Source of the DNA: Bacillus sp. B1-b2
GTDB taxonomy: Bacteria > Bacillota > Bacilli > Bacillales > Cytobacillaceae
Direction of reading: 5' to 3'
Assembly: GCF_009183415.1 (NCBI RefSeq)
Contig: NZ_WEHU01000014.1
Location: 62,001-126,000, forward strand
DNA: 64,000 nucleotides
Of this stretch, positions 16,739-26,509 are shown piece after piece (position 1 is the stretch's first letter; each line of letters begins with the position of its first letter). The notes beneath the pieces were generated by a model that did no database searches, was not told where the DNA came from, and saw nothing but the letters and a program-made list of their open reading frames with translations. A program made the position numbers and the translations under genes.

Positions 16739-18622
16739 ATGAACTACCAAGATCTAGCCAAGCTTATCATCGACAAAGTTGGTGGAGAGAAAAATGTGAA
16801 AAGTTTGACCCACTGTGCCACAAGATTGCGTTTCAATTTAAAGGATGATCAGAATACAGACGAACAATCATTAAAAAATACTTCTGGAATAATGGGAGTA
16901 GTAAACAAAGGTGGACAATACCAAGTTATTATTGGAAGTGATGTCGGAAATGTTTACAAAGAGATTGTTAAGCAAACGAACATATCTAGTGAAAGAGAAG
17001 AAGAAAAGACAGAAGACAAACGTTCTACTTTCGCAAAAGTAATTGATGTTATTACAGGGATCTTCACTCCAATCCTTCCAGCTATAACAGCTGCAGGGAT
17101 GCTTAAAGCAGTTCTATCTCTATTAGTTGTATTTAAAGTTTTAACAACAGAAAGTCAAAGCTATCAAATTATGAATTTTATGGCAGATGCGGCTTTCTAC
17201 TTTTTACCGATTTTACTAGCAGCATCTTCTGCACAGAAATTTAAAGCAAATATGTTTTTAGCAATGATGGTTGGAGGAATATTGTTACATCCTAATTTCG
17301 CGGCTATGGTGACTGCTGCTAAAGAAAGTGGAGCAGCTATTCAACTATTTGGGCTACCTATTTCAGCAGTATCCTATTCTTCTTCAGTTATACCAATTAT
17401 TCTTTCTGTCTGGTTTATGTCTTATGTAGAACCACTTGCAGACAAAGTATCACCTAAAGCAATCAAATTCTTTAGTAAACCATTGATTACTATTTTTATA
17501 GTAGGAACAGTTAGTTTAGTAGTATTAGGTCCTATTGGTTACATGATTAGTGATGCTATCTCCAACGGAATAACTGCATTAGAATCTGTAAGTCCATGGA
17601 TTGTGCCTTTATTGGTTGGTACATTTACGCCATTATTAGTGGCAACAGGTACTCATTATGGTCTTGTTCCTATTGGAATTAACAATCGTATGACGACAGG
17701 ATATGATACAGTTATTTATCCAGGAATGCTTGCTTCCAATGTCAGCCAAGGTGCTGCTGCTATTGGTGTTGGTATCAAAACGAAAGATAGTTCGGTAAAA
17801 CAATTAGCTTTTTCCGCGGGATTAACAGGATTATTTGGTATTACAGAACCAGCTCTATACGGGGTCAACTTACGATATAAAACACCATTATATGCTGCAA
17901 TGATTGGTGGGGCAGCTGGTGGACTATTTATGGGTATTTTTAGAACAAGAAACTTTTCTGGAGGTTCACCAGGTCTATTAACATTACCAAGTTATATAGG
18001 AGACAATACATTAAGTTTCTTCTATTATGCTTGTATTGGGGCAGCAATTAGTATTATCGTAACATTTATTGCAACGTTGATTTTATATAAAGATCCAGTA
18101 GCTGAAGAAACTTCTGAAAATGTGTCGAGTGATTCAACAACAACGAAAAATACAAAAGTGAATTTTAGTGGAGCAAGTATCATATCACCATTGCAAGGAA
18201 CTCTACACAATTTAAAACAAGTAGATGACGGGATGTTTTCCGAGGAAATACTAGGACAAGGTGTAGCAATCGAACCATCTGAGGGCAAGGTTGTTTCACC
18301 AGTCAATGGAACCATAAGTGCAGTGTTTGACTCGAAACACGCCATTGGAATTACTAGTGACGATGGTATTGAACTATTAATACATGTTGGAATTGATACG
18401 GTTCAACTAAATGGTGAAGGGTATGAGTATTCTGTTGAAAAAGATCAGAAAGTGCAAATTGGAGATAAATTGATTGAGTTTGATTTAAAAGGAATTAAAG
18501 CAAAAGGGTTTAAAACCATTACTCCAGTTGTTATAACAAATTCAGCTGAATTAGGAGATATACTAATAGCAAATGAAGGTGCCATTACATTTAGTGAAGA
18601 AATAATTAAGGTGATGAAATAG
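16739..18622 (+). CDS. bglP: Beta-glucoside PTS enzyme IIBCA
   Basis: A roughly 627-residue phosphotransferase permease with domains in the order EIIB-EIIC-EIIA. EIIB carries the phosphocysteine Cys26 in LTHCATRLRF. EIIC spans about residues 100-455 with around ten membrane segments and the ITEPALYGV signature. EIIA (about 480-627) has the phospho-His in LLIHVGIDTV. It imports and phosphorylates aryl-beta-glucosides or related disaccharides, and phosphorylates LicT when substrate is absent. The frame opens at ATG 16724, inside the ribosome site; GGAGG at 16726-16730 supports ATG 16739 with spacing 8. It is 13 bases from bglH. Confidence 0.92.
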   Translation: MNYQDLAKLIIDKVGGEKNVKSLTHCATRLRFNLKDDQNTDEQSLKNTSGIMGVVNKGGQYQVIIGSDVGNVYKEIVKQTNISSEREEEKTEDKRSTFAKVIDVITGIFTPILPAITAAGMLKAVLSLLVVFKVLTTESQSYQIMNFMADAAFYFLPILLAASSAQKFKANMFLAMMVGGILLHPNFAAMVTAAKESGAAIQLFGLPISAVSYSSSVIPIILSVWFMSYVEPLADKVSPKAIKFFSKPLITIFIVGTVSLVVLGPIGYMISDAISNGITALESVSPWIVPLLVGTFTPLLVATGTHYGLVPIGINNRMTTGYDTVIYPGMLASNVSQGAAAIGVGIKTKDSSVKQLAFSAGLTGLFGITEPALYGVNLRYKTPLYAAMIGGAAGGLFMGIFRTRNFSGGSPGLLTLPSYIGDNTLSFFYYACIGAAISIIVTFIATLILYKDPVAEETSENVSSDSTTTKNTKVNFSGASIISPLQGTLHNLKQVDDGMFSEEILGQGVAIEPSEGKVVSPVNGTISAVFDSKHAIGITSDDGIELLIHVGIDTVQLNGEGYEYSVEKDQKVQIGDKLIEFDLKGIKAKGFKTITPVVITNSAELGDILIANEGAITFSEEIIKVMK

Positions 18623-18632
18623 GAGGGAATGA

Positions 18633-20066
<1,434 letters not shown>

Positions 20067-20100
20067 TAAGTTTAATAGTAAATTCGTTTTACCTCTAATT

Positions 20101-20150
20101 TAGCTGACTCAAAAAGGTGATTTTGCTGCTTTTTGAGTCAGCTATTTTTT
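20101..20150 (+). terminator. Strong terminator after bglH
   Basis: TAGCTGACTCAAAAAG and CTTTTTGAGTCAGCTA form a perfect 16-base stem with a 14-base loop, followed by seven T residues. It ends the bgl operon and separates it from the convergent 58-residue gene. Confidence 0.92.
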
Positions 20151-20326
20151 TACTTTTTTAATAGCTTCTTTATTTCAAATGTATAACCCCTCTCTTCAAA
20201 ATACCTTCTGAATCTATATTGATTAGTAAGTGTATAATTTGGAGGTATTACTTCCCTTGGCATATTTGTGAAATAAATGATGGACTCCCCATTTTTTAAT
20301 TCAGTTGTATATTTGGTCTCATTCAC
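20150..20326 (-). CDS. Small hypothetical protein, 58 residues
   Basis: A short charged protein starting MNETKYTTELKNGES and ending EIKKLLKK, rich in Arg, Tyr and Glu, with no signal peptide or membrane segment. The open frame extends further upstream, but AGAAGGAGGAG immediately before GTG 20326 marks the true start. A TATAAT on the minus strand (20369-20374) lies about 40 bases upstream and would provide the promoter. No family recognised. It faces the bgl operon and shares the terminator region. Confidence 0.55.
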   Translation of the reverse strand: MNETKYTTELKNGESIIYFTNMPREVIPPNYTLTNQYRFRRYFEERGYTFEIKKLLKK

Positions 20327-20368
20327 GTTTCTTCTCCTCCTTCTGTTAAAAAATCCTACTATATTTCT

Positions 20369-20374
20369 ATTATA
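20369..20374 (-). promoter_or_regulatory. -10 box for the 58-residue gene
   Basis: A consensus TATAAT on the minus strand, 43 bases upstream of GTG 20326. No convincing -35 is visible at 16-18 bases. Confidence 0.4.
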
Positions 20375-20410
20375 CAAAAAGCGTAAATGGAATAGATTTA
20401 CGATATTCAA

Positions 20411-20668
20411 AAAAGGTAGTTAGGGCTATTATCTCTTCATTTTTTGAATTGTCTTAAATGCTTCGTAATAAAGAAAATGTGCTTTTTTCGTAGACAAAAG
20501 GGTGATGCAAATATTTCCCTTTGTTCTAATAATTGCTAAAAGGATAAAAGCTATTCCATTAAGTAAGTACTTTTAATATTTTATTAGAAAAATTTACCGG
20601 TATTTTGATAAAAAATGTAAAATATAGATGAACTTGGCAGTTAAGGAGAAAAAGTAGTTAACTAAAAG
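20411..20668. other. Intergenic AT-rich stretch
   Basis: No gene, repeat or recognisable RNA is seen between the divergent small gene and the promoter of the WYL regulator. Confidence 0.5.
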
Positions 20669-20697
20669 TAAACATATAAATACAGAACTGCTACAAT
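20669..20697 (+). promoter_or_regulatory. Possible promoter of the WYL regulator
   Basis: TAAACA (20669-20674), a 17-base spacer and TACAAT (20692-20697) lie 43 bases before GTG 20740. The -35 matches TTGACA at four of six positions. Confidence 0.4.
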
Positions 20698-20739
20698 GTC
20701 GAGATTTTATAAGAAATTCATCTTAGGAGTGAACTGTTA

Positions 20740-21738
20740 GTGAGTGAAGCAATTGGAAGAAGATTATTAGCGTTAAAGGAAATATTCCTACGTGATACAG
20801 ATGAACATAATCAATTATCCATAAAAGGATTAATAGAGAAATTAAAATTAGAAATTCCTGATTGTACGGCTGATAGTAAAACGGTAAAAAGATATATTCA
20901 AACATTGCAGTCAAGTGGATTCGAGATAATTGAAAATGTTGAAAAGTATGGAGAGATTTATTATAGTCACCAAGATAGACTATTTGAAAACTATCAATTA
21001 AGGCTACTTATTGATCCTATTCTATCCGCGCGCTTTATTACAGAAGAGGAAAAAAAGAATGTCGTTATGAATCTAAAAAAACTAACAAGTCAACACATGG
21101 CTAAAAAGCTGCCAGACCCAATAGTCTACCATCAATCTATTAACCATGACTATCCAACAATTAAACTACATATTGATAAAATACATGATGCTATTTCTGA
21201 AAGTAAAATCATTTCTTTTCAATATGGTGATTTTGATATTGACAAGAAATTTCAACTACGTCATCAAGCAAGATACTATCAAATTAAACCAATTGCTTTA
21301 ATTTGGGAGTCTGATTTTTATTATCTTATCGGAGAAGATACGGAAAAGAGTGCTGAGGATAATCCTCGTAATTATCGTCTTGATCGAATGCGTAATGTGA
21401 TTATTACAGGCATTGACTTTAAAGAAAAACGACAAGACATAAGCACTTATGTACATAACTCTTTCCACATGTTTGGTGGGGAAGATCAATGGATCACTTT
21501 GCAATTTACATTAAATCAAATGGTCTTAAACGGTGTTATTGATAAATTTGGAATAGATGCAGATATCCGAAAGGGAGAGAATAATACATTTATTTTAAAG
21601 GCAAAAGCTAAACAAAGTACAGGATTAAAAGCATGGATTTTAGGTTGGGGTAGTCATGTGAAAGTAGTCTCGCCACAATCTTTAGTGACGGAGATTAATC
21701 AGGAAATTAAAAAAATGGTAGATTCCTATAAACAATAG
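20740..21738 (+). CDS. WYL-domain transcriptional regulator
   Basis: A 332-residue protein with an N-terminal winged helix-turn-helix (about residues 1-70, including DSKTVKRYIQTLQ) and a WYL domain (about 145-235) with the diagnostic block RYYQIKPIALIWESDFYYLIG and a NYRLDRMRNV strand. A WCX-type C-terminal extension follows. WYL proteins sense ligands, in some cases nucleic-acid-derived, and regulate DNA repair, defence or metabolism genes. It starts with GTG 20740 after AGGAG with a long spacing of 10. Its only close partner is the DUF2089 gene 16 bases downstream. Confidence 0.88.
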   Translation: MSEAIGRRLLALKEIFLRDTDEHNQLSIKGLIEKLKLEIPDCTADSKTVKRYIQTLQSSGFEIIENVEKYGEIYYSHQDRLFENYQLRLLIDPILSARFITEEEKKNVVMNLKKLTSQHMAKKLPDPIVYHQSINHDYPTIKLHIDKIHDAISESKIISFQYGDFDIDKKFQLRHQARYYQIKPIALIWESDFYYLIGEDTEKSAEDNPRNYRLDRMRNVIITGIDFKEKRQDISTYVHNSFHMFGGEDQWITLQFTLNQMVLNGVIDKFGIDADIRKGENNTFILKAKAKQSTGLKAWILGWGSHVKVVSPQSLVTEINQEIKKMVDSYKQ

Positions 21739-21754
21739 GTAGAGGTGCTGTAAG

Positions 21755-22447
21755 ATGAAGCGAATAGTGAATAATAGTGACTATAGTCTGAGTAAATATA
21801 CGGAGTTACCTCCTGAAGATATCGATTTTATTATAACCTTTCTAAGACATTACGGGGACTTTAAGGAAATTCAAAGAGAAAAAGGAATGCTCTACCCTGC
21901 TGTTAAGAATAGAATCTCGGAGGTACTTCAAAAATTAGGGATAGAAGAAAGTGATAAGGTAGTATTCGCAGATTTGAATACCTCATTAATTCTTGCAAGG
22001 ATTGAAGATAATGATAGTCCGATAGTTGCTAGAATAAAGGAAAAGCTAAATGAATGTGGTGGAAAAGCAACCATTAAATTATTGCGTGGAGATGATTGTG
22101 ATATTTGGTTTAGTTCTAATGGAAGAGGGTTAATTTCACCAAAGATTCCACCAGCAAATCAATTAGTCTGGGAAGTATTTGATGCAGCAGTAGAGGTAGT
22201 ACTTCATAACGGTGGGAAGGCTTTGAAAGGGAATGCTCGATCAGGGGCAAAACTTGGAATAGATTTACCATTAAATTCGGTAGAAGGGTATATTGCCCAA
22301 AAAGTTCATGGAGTAAAGATAGGAGAAACAGCTTTTGGTCCAGGATTTGTCATTGCGGCAGTACTAGATTGGGTAGGTATTTGTAGTAATGAACGAGGCT
22401 ATTTATCTATTAAACCTGACTTCCATTTACATCCTGAAAATTGGTAA
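21755..22447 (+). CDS. DUF2089-domain protein
   Basis: A 230-residue protein. Residues about 20-65 (PEDIDFIITFLRHYGDFKEIQ, then YPAVKNRISEVLQKLG) match the helix-turn-helix-like DUF2089 domain. The C-terminal part, about residues 140-230, has a conserved-looking segment NARSGAKLGIDLPLNSVEG and ends in a mixed alpha/beta stretch I cannot assign. It lacks the Cys-rich zinc ribbon found in many DUF2089 members. It is translationally close to the WYL regulator, so the two probably work as a pair. GAGGTG precedes ATG 21755. Confidence 0.75.
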   Translation: MKRIVNNSDYSLSKYTELPPEDIDFIITFLRHYGDFKEIQREKGMLYPAVKNRISEVLQKLGIEESDKVVFADLNTSLILARIEDNDSPIVARIKEKLNECGGKATIKLLRGDDCDIWFSSNGRGLISPKIPPANQLVWEVFDAAVEVVLHNGGKALKGNARSGAKLGIDLPLNSVEGYIAQKVHGVKIGETAFGPGFVIAAVLDWVGICSNERGYLSIKPDFHLHPENW

Positions 22448-22535
22448 GCTTAATAGATATATGGGTCATAAAGAACCTAATAAATAATCCAATGTAAAAA
22501 ATGCTTTTTTAGCCAAATTCTGATTTATACAAAGG

Positions 22536-22591
22536 GGGTATCCCATTCTTGGTACACTATCTTCTATAGGTATGACAAATATGGGATACCC
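22536..22591. repeat. Inverted pair of 11-base elements at a promoter
   Basis: GGGTATCCCAT (22536-22546) and its exact reverse complement ATGGGATACCC (22581-22591) are separated by 34 bases, centre to centre 45. Each element is itself a near-palindrome (GGG-TAT-CCC). They lie just upstream of a consensus TATAAT (22599-22604). Confidence 0.8.
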
Positions 22592-22598
22592 TATTCTA

Positions 22599-22604
22599 TA
22601 TAAT
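22599..22604 (+). promoter_or_regulatory. -10 box of the zinc-ribbon gene
   Basis: TATAAT at 22599-22604 with no good -35; the region where -35 should be is occupied by the right-hand dyad element, consistent with an activator- or repressor-controlled promoter. Confidence 0.5.
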
Positions 22605-22677
22605 GATAGAGGTAGACAGATACATAATTATAGAATAGTGGCAGAAAAGACAATTACATTCGGAGGTTTAAACAAAA

Positions 22678-23013
22678 ATGTCAAATTATCTTGAAACAGA
22701 ATATGAATATAGTTTTCTTGAAGAACATCTACCTAGTTTTATGAAACAGATGGAATTATTTACACAAGAATTAAAACGTTGTAATGACTTAAAAGAATCT
22801 AATCTATTGAAAATTGTGGCAGATGAATTGGCTCGCTATGATTATCAAATGGCTCAAGTACTTGATGTATACTCCCAACAGAGAAGAGAAATGATTGATA
22901 ATTTTTGCACGGAATGTAATAAGGAGAAAGTTTTAGAGGTTGTAGGTAGGAGCACAAAGTTTATCAAAGCAATTTGCCCTGATTGTGGAGAGAGATTTGA
23001 TTTAATTAGATGA
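22678..23013 (+). CDS. Hypothetical protein with C-terminal zinc ribbon
   Basis: A 111-residue cytosolic protein. The first 75 residues are predicted helical and acidic. The C-terminal 35 residues contain FCTECNKEK and, after a 20-residue strand region, ICPDCGERF, giving a CxxC...CxxC zinc ribbon. No family name recognised. GGAGG precedes ATG 22678 by 11 bases. It stands alone behind an unusual promoter with paired dyads, suggesting tight regulation; function unknown. Confidence 0.65.
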   Translation: MSNYLETEYEYSFLEEHLPSFMKQMELFTQELKRCNDLKESNLLKIVADELARYDYQMAQVLDVYSQQRREMIDNFCTECNKEKVLEVVGRSTKFIKAICPDCGERFDLIR

Positions 23014-23164
23014 TAATTAATAGGAAAATGGCTTGTTAATCTGCAGGAAATTGGAAAACTATCATGTCCATCCCATTCAGTAGAATGATTTTTAAATAAA
23101 CTGTTTTCAAACATTCAAGGAAAACATATCCAATAGTATCACTTGTTAAGTTCTCTCTATCAAT

Positions 23165-23198
23165 ATAAAAAGAGAAAGCTTTATATCCTAGCTTTCTC
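23165..23198 (-). terminator. Terminator of the DUF2642 pair (leftward)
   Basis: GAGAAAGCT (23172-23180) and AGCTTTCTC (23190-23198) form a perfect 9-base stem; on the minus strand it is followed by TTTTTATATT. Confidence 0.75.
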
Positions 23199-23213
23199 CT
23201 CCTCTTAAAATCC

Positions 23214-23435
23214 TTATTTAGCATTATCCGGCATAATCCAAACAACTTCACAAAGACGCACATAAAAAGTAGATTCACGTTCTTGAACTGCTACATGATC
23301 TGGTTTAGCATCAATAATCTGACCAGAAATTCTTCCTCTTGTTGTTTCAATAACTGCTCTCTTTCCAATAAGGGAGCTTGCTGCTTGAAATACGAATGGC
23401 TCTACCACCAATACTTGTTCAGGTTGTTGCATCAT
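23214..23435 (-). CDS. DUF2642 (YuzF-like) protein, 5' end probably frameshifted
   Basis: A 73-residue open frame with the DUF2642 core: VLVVEPFVFQAASSLIGKRAV, then IETTRGRISGQI and REVxxVWIMP-type ending. It is a tandem paralogue of the next upstream gene. The frame begins at an internal ATG-ATG without its own ribosome site. The expected start is ATG 23475, with a strong GGAGAG just after the upstream gene's stop, but that frame (MYRQTMQPMQSMNND) ends at TGA 23419-23421, one base out of register. Either a one-base indel lies near 23437, or the main frame is reached by coupling from an overlapping 18-codon leader. Confidence 0.65.
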   Translation of the reverse strand: MMQQPEQVLVVEPFVFQAASSLIGKRAVIETTRGRISGQIIDAKPDHVAVQERESTFYVRLCEVVWIMPDNAK

Positions 23436-23495
23436 TGTTCATGGATTGCATAGGTTGCATAGTTTGACGATACATGGTTCTCTCTCCTTTTATTT

Positions 23496-23744
23496 TTATT
23501 CGGGCATAATCCAAATAACTTTACACATGCGTATGAAAAAGGTTGATTCTGCTTCTTGGATGACAAGATGATCCATTTTCACATCACGGATAACTCCTGA
23601 AATATTTCCCCTTGAAGTTTCCACGACAATAAGTTTTCCAATTAATGCTTGTAAAGTAGTATATAAAAATGGTTCAGCAACTATTACTTGCTTTGGAGCT
23701 GCTGAAAGTTCCATTTGTCTTTGTTGAGTATAAAATTGGTTCAT
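23496..23744 (-). CDS. DUF2642 (YuzF-like) protein
   Basis: An 82-residue small protein with the same core as its neighbour: VIVAEPFLYTTLQALIGKLIV, ETSRGNISGVIRDVKMDHL, FFIRMCKVIWIMPE. The fold is probably a small beta barrel. The frame opens at TTG 23759, but GGGAG followed by eight bases favours ATG 23744 (MNQFYTQQ). Such proteins are common in spore-forming Bacillaceae, sometimes as coat-associated proteins; function not established here. It forms a two-gene minus-strand operon with the paralogue 20 bases downstream. Confidence 0.75.
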   Translation of the reverse strand: MNQFYTQQRQMELSAAPKQVIVAEPFLYTTLQALIGKLIVVETSRGNISGVIRDVKMDHLVIQEAESTFFIRMCKVIWIMPE

Positions 23745-23958
23745 TTTCTTTGCTCCCAATCATTTAAAATAAGTACATTTTTACCATATTCAATTTGTGT
23801 GGTATTTGCCCCTAGTTATATGCCTATTTTTCTTCATGAGAGGAAAAAGGTGAGAAAATATTTCATCTAGAATAGAGTATATTCCCATAAAAATGGTTTT
23901 GAATGGAATGATTATGGTACATTTATGAAAGAAGATGGTTGGAGTTAGGAGTTATAAT

Positions 23959-24663
23959 ATGGAAAAAATAATGATTGTAGAAGATGATAGAAAGATTGCG
24001 GAATATTTAGGTTCATATATAGAAAAATACGGCTATCATGTAGTCATTGCATCTGATTTTCATAAAATTATGGATTTATTCTTACAGGAGAATCCTAGTC
24101 TTGTTTTATTAGATATTAACCTCCCAAGCTACGATGGTTATTATTGGTGTAGGCAAATTCGCAAGGAATCTATTTGCCCAGTAATTTTCATTTCTGCAAG
24201 AACGGGGGAAATGGATCAAGTCATGGCTATCGAAAATGGAGGAGATGACTTTATTACTAAGCCTTTTCATCCTGATATTGTTATGGCAAAAATCCGAAGT
24301 CAACTACGCAGGGCATACGGAGAATATGCAGCAAAGTATGAGGAAAGGGTTCTAGCACAAGCAGGTTTAAGTTTGTTTCCAGAGCGGTTTGAATTACGAT
24401 ATGGACAAAAAGTGGCCCAATTGACGAAGAAAGAAACAGATATTATGGAAAGCTTATTAGAACGGTATCCACGTGTAGCGGGGCGGCAGGACTTGTTGGA
24501 AAAGCTATGGGATGATCAAATGTATGTAGACGAAAATACATTGAATGTAAATATCACTCGAGTAAGAAGGAAGTTTCAGGAATTAGGAATCGAGGATGCA
24601 GTGGAAACAGTTAGAGGTGCTGGATACCGGTTGCGTATTACTTGGGATGAGGGGCAGGAATGA
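23959..24663 (+). CDS. bceR: Response regulator, BceR-like (OmpR family)
   Basis: A 234-residue response regulator. The receiver domain (1-118) has acidic residues EDD at 8-10, phospho-acceptor Asp52 in LLDINLPSYDG and Lys101 in ITKPF. An OmpR-type winged helix follows (about 130-230; LTKKETDIMESLLE, DENTLNVNITRVRRK). It belongs with the Bce-type histidine kinase and ABC transporter behind it and should activate bceAB in response to peptide antibiotics such as bacitracin. The frame opens at ATG 23935, but TAGGAG at 23946-23951 supports ATG 23959. Confidence 0.88.
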   Translation: MEKIMIVEDDRKIAEYLGSYIEKYGYHVVIASDFHKIMDLFLQENPSLVLLDINLPSYDGYYWCRQIRKESICPVIFISARTGEMDQVMAIENGGDDFITKPFHPDIVMAKIRSQLRRAYGEYAAKYEERVLAQAGLSLFPERFELRYGQKVAQLTKKETDIMESLLERYPRVAGRQDLLEKLWDDQMYVDENTLNVNITRVRRKFQELGIEDAVETVRGAGYRLRITWDEGQE

Positions 24664-25661
24664 GACTATTCCTTCGTGAGCATGCCTTTCTTATTCTTAT
24701 CCAAGTTCTCCAAGCAATTGCTGCTCCTATCTTATTTTGGCTAGATGGATATAGAGGAATGGGGGTAAGTCTATATGCCATATTTATGTCCTTTGTATTG
24801 TTAACCATTTATCTGATATACCGGTATTTCAGTAGGAAAGAATTTTATTTGCGATTACTAGAACCAATGAAAACCATAGATGAATCATTAGAGACAATTG
24901 GCTCTGCACCCATTTCAGAAGCTCTTCAACAGTTATTAGTAAGTCAGTACCGCTTATATCTGGAAGCTATACAAAAAGCAGAAGAGAGGCAGGATGAGCA
25001 CTTACTATTCATGGATCGTTGGGTTCATCAAATGAAAACACCATTATCTGTTATTGAGCTAACCGCTCAGAACTTAGATGAACCAGATTCTTCTAGTATT
25101 CGAGAGGAAACAGATCGAATGAAAAATGGCTTAAATACCGTTCTCTATATGGCTAGACTGCGAACTATCTCAGAAGACTTTTTAATAAAACAAGTGACTT
25201 TATCCAAGTTAATTCATGAAGTGAATACAGAGAATAAGCGTTTTTATATCCGTCATGAAGTCTATCCTCAATTAAAGGAAGAAAAGCCTGGAATAAGAGT
25301 AGAAACAGATGAAAAGTGGATATTCTTCCTATTAACACAAATCATTCATAATGCGGTGAAATATTCGACGGGAATTTCTAAACAAATTATTCTCTCTCTT
25401 TATGAACAATCAGGAGAAGCTGTATTAGAAGTGAAAGACTTTGGAGTTGGCATCCCTCTAGTAGACCAAAAGCGAGTATTTAATAAATTTTATACAGGGG
25501 ATAATGGTCGTACATACCGAGAGTCAACAGGGATGGGCCTTTATTTAGTAAAAGAGGTAGCAGAAAGGTTAGAGCATCGCGTAGAACTAGACTCAACACC
25601 TGACAAAGGAACAACAGTCCGCATTATTTTCTCCAAAACACAAAACCTTACAGCGGTGTAA
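24660..25661 (+). CDS. bceS: Intramembrane-sensing histidine kinase, BceS-like
   Basis: A 333-residue sensor kinase. Two membrane segments (about residues 8-28 and 36-57) are separated by only a few residues, so it has no extracellular sensor and must be controlled by the transporter, as known for BceS. His123 lies in WVHQMKTPLSVIE; the ATPase domain shows N in QIIHNAVKYS, DFGVGIP and GMGLYLVKEVAERL. Its ATG overlaps the TGA of bceR by four bases. Confidence 0.9.
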   Translation: MRLFLREHAFLILIQVLQAIAAPILFWLDGYRGMGVSLYAIFMSFVLLTIYLIYRYFSRKEFYLRLLEPMKTIDESLETIGSAPISEALQQLLVSQYRLYLEAIQKAEERQDEHLLFMDRWVHQMKTPLSVIELTAQNLDEPDSSSIREETDRMKNGLNTVLYMARLRTISEDFLIKQVTLSKLIHEVNTENKRFYIRHEVYPQLKEEKPGIRVETDEKWIFFLLTQIIHNAVKYSTGISKQIILSLYEQSGEAVLEVKDFGVGIPLVDQKRVFNKFYTGDNGRTYRESTGMGLYLVKEVAERLEHRVELDSTPDKGTTVRIIFSKTQNLTAV

Positions 25662-25744
25662 GGTAACTGAAAGCATAATCGATAGTATGACTTCTGATGC
25701 TCGGGCTATACTTGTTACAGAAGCGTTAAGGGAGGAGAAGGATT

Positions 25745-26509
25745 ATGCTAAAACTATCAAAGGTAAGTAAGGTTTATGATGGAAAAGTAACATACCGTGC
25801 TCTTACAGATATAGATCTAGAGATTGAAAAAGGGGAATTTGTCGCGATTATGGGACCATCTGGTAGTGGAAAGACAACACTACTAAATATGATTTCAACT
25901 AATGATTTTCCAACTACTGGGGAGATAGCTATAAATGGTACAAATCCTCATAAACTGAATAAGAATGCACTTGCAAAGTTTCGTAGGAATGAACTAGGAT
26001 TTATTTTTCAAGATTTTAATTTATTGCACACATTAACAGTAGAAGAGAATATCGTGTTGCCACTTACATTAGAAGGTACTTCTGTTAAGGAAATGAAACA
26101 AAAATCTCATACTATAGCAAAAAGTCTTGGAATTGAATCCATTATGAAAAAAAGAACATACGAAATCTCTGGAGGGCAAGCACAAAGAGTGGCTATCGCT
26201 AGAGCGATGATTCATGAACCGAAATTGCTTTTAGCAGATGAGCCGACAGGAAATTTAGATTCAAAAGCAGCAAAAGATGTTATGAATATGCTTGTAACTA
26301 TTAATGAGAAGGAGCAAACAAGCTTATTGATGGTAACACATGATCCACAAGCTGCCAGTTATTCAGATAGAGTGGTTTTTATTCGTGATGGAAAGCTTCA
26401 CTCAGAGATTCATCGTGGGGAAAGTAGACAGGCTTTCTTCCAGAAAATCATTGATATGCTTTCATTGATGGGAGGCGAGGGCCATGACTTTTCGTCAATT
26501 CGCGTTTAA
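25745..26509 (+). CDS. bceA: ABC transporter ATPase, BceA-like
   Basis: A 254-residue ABC ATPase of the LolD/MacB class. Walker A GPSGSGKTTLL (about 38-48), Q-loop FQDFNLLHTLT, signature ISGGQAQRVAIARA and Walker B LLLADEPTGNLD are all intact. With BceB it removes cell-wall-targeting peptides from their lipid targets and signals flux to BceS. It starts 83 bases after bceS behind AGGGAGGAG and overlaps bceB by 26 bases. Confidence 0.92.
   Translation: MLKLSKVSKVYDGKVTYRALTDIDLEIEKGEFVAIMGPSGSGKTTLLNMISTNDFPTTGEIAINGTNPHKLNKNALAKFRRNELGFIFQDFNLLHTLTVEENIVLPLTLEGTSVKEMKQKSHTIAKSLGIESIMKKRTYEISGGQAQRVAIARAMIHEPKLLLADEPTGNLDSKAAKDVMNMLVTINEKEQTSLLMVTHDPQAASYSDRVVFIRDGKLHSEIHRGESRQAFFQKIIDMLSLMGGEGHDFSSIRV

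Noticed and set aside
23036-23278. Minus-strand 80-codon frame
   Set aside because: It overlaps the terminator and the 3' end of the DUF2642 gene in another frame and has no ribosome site.
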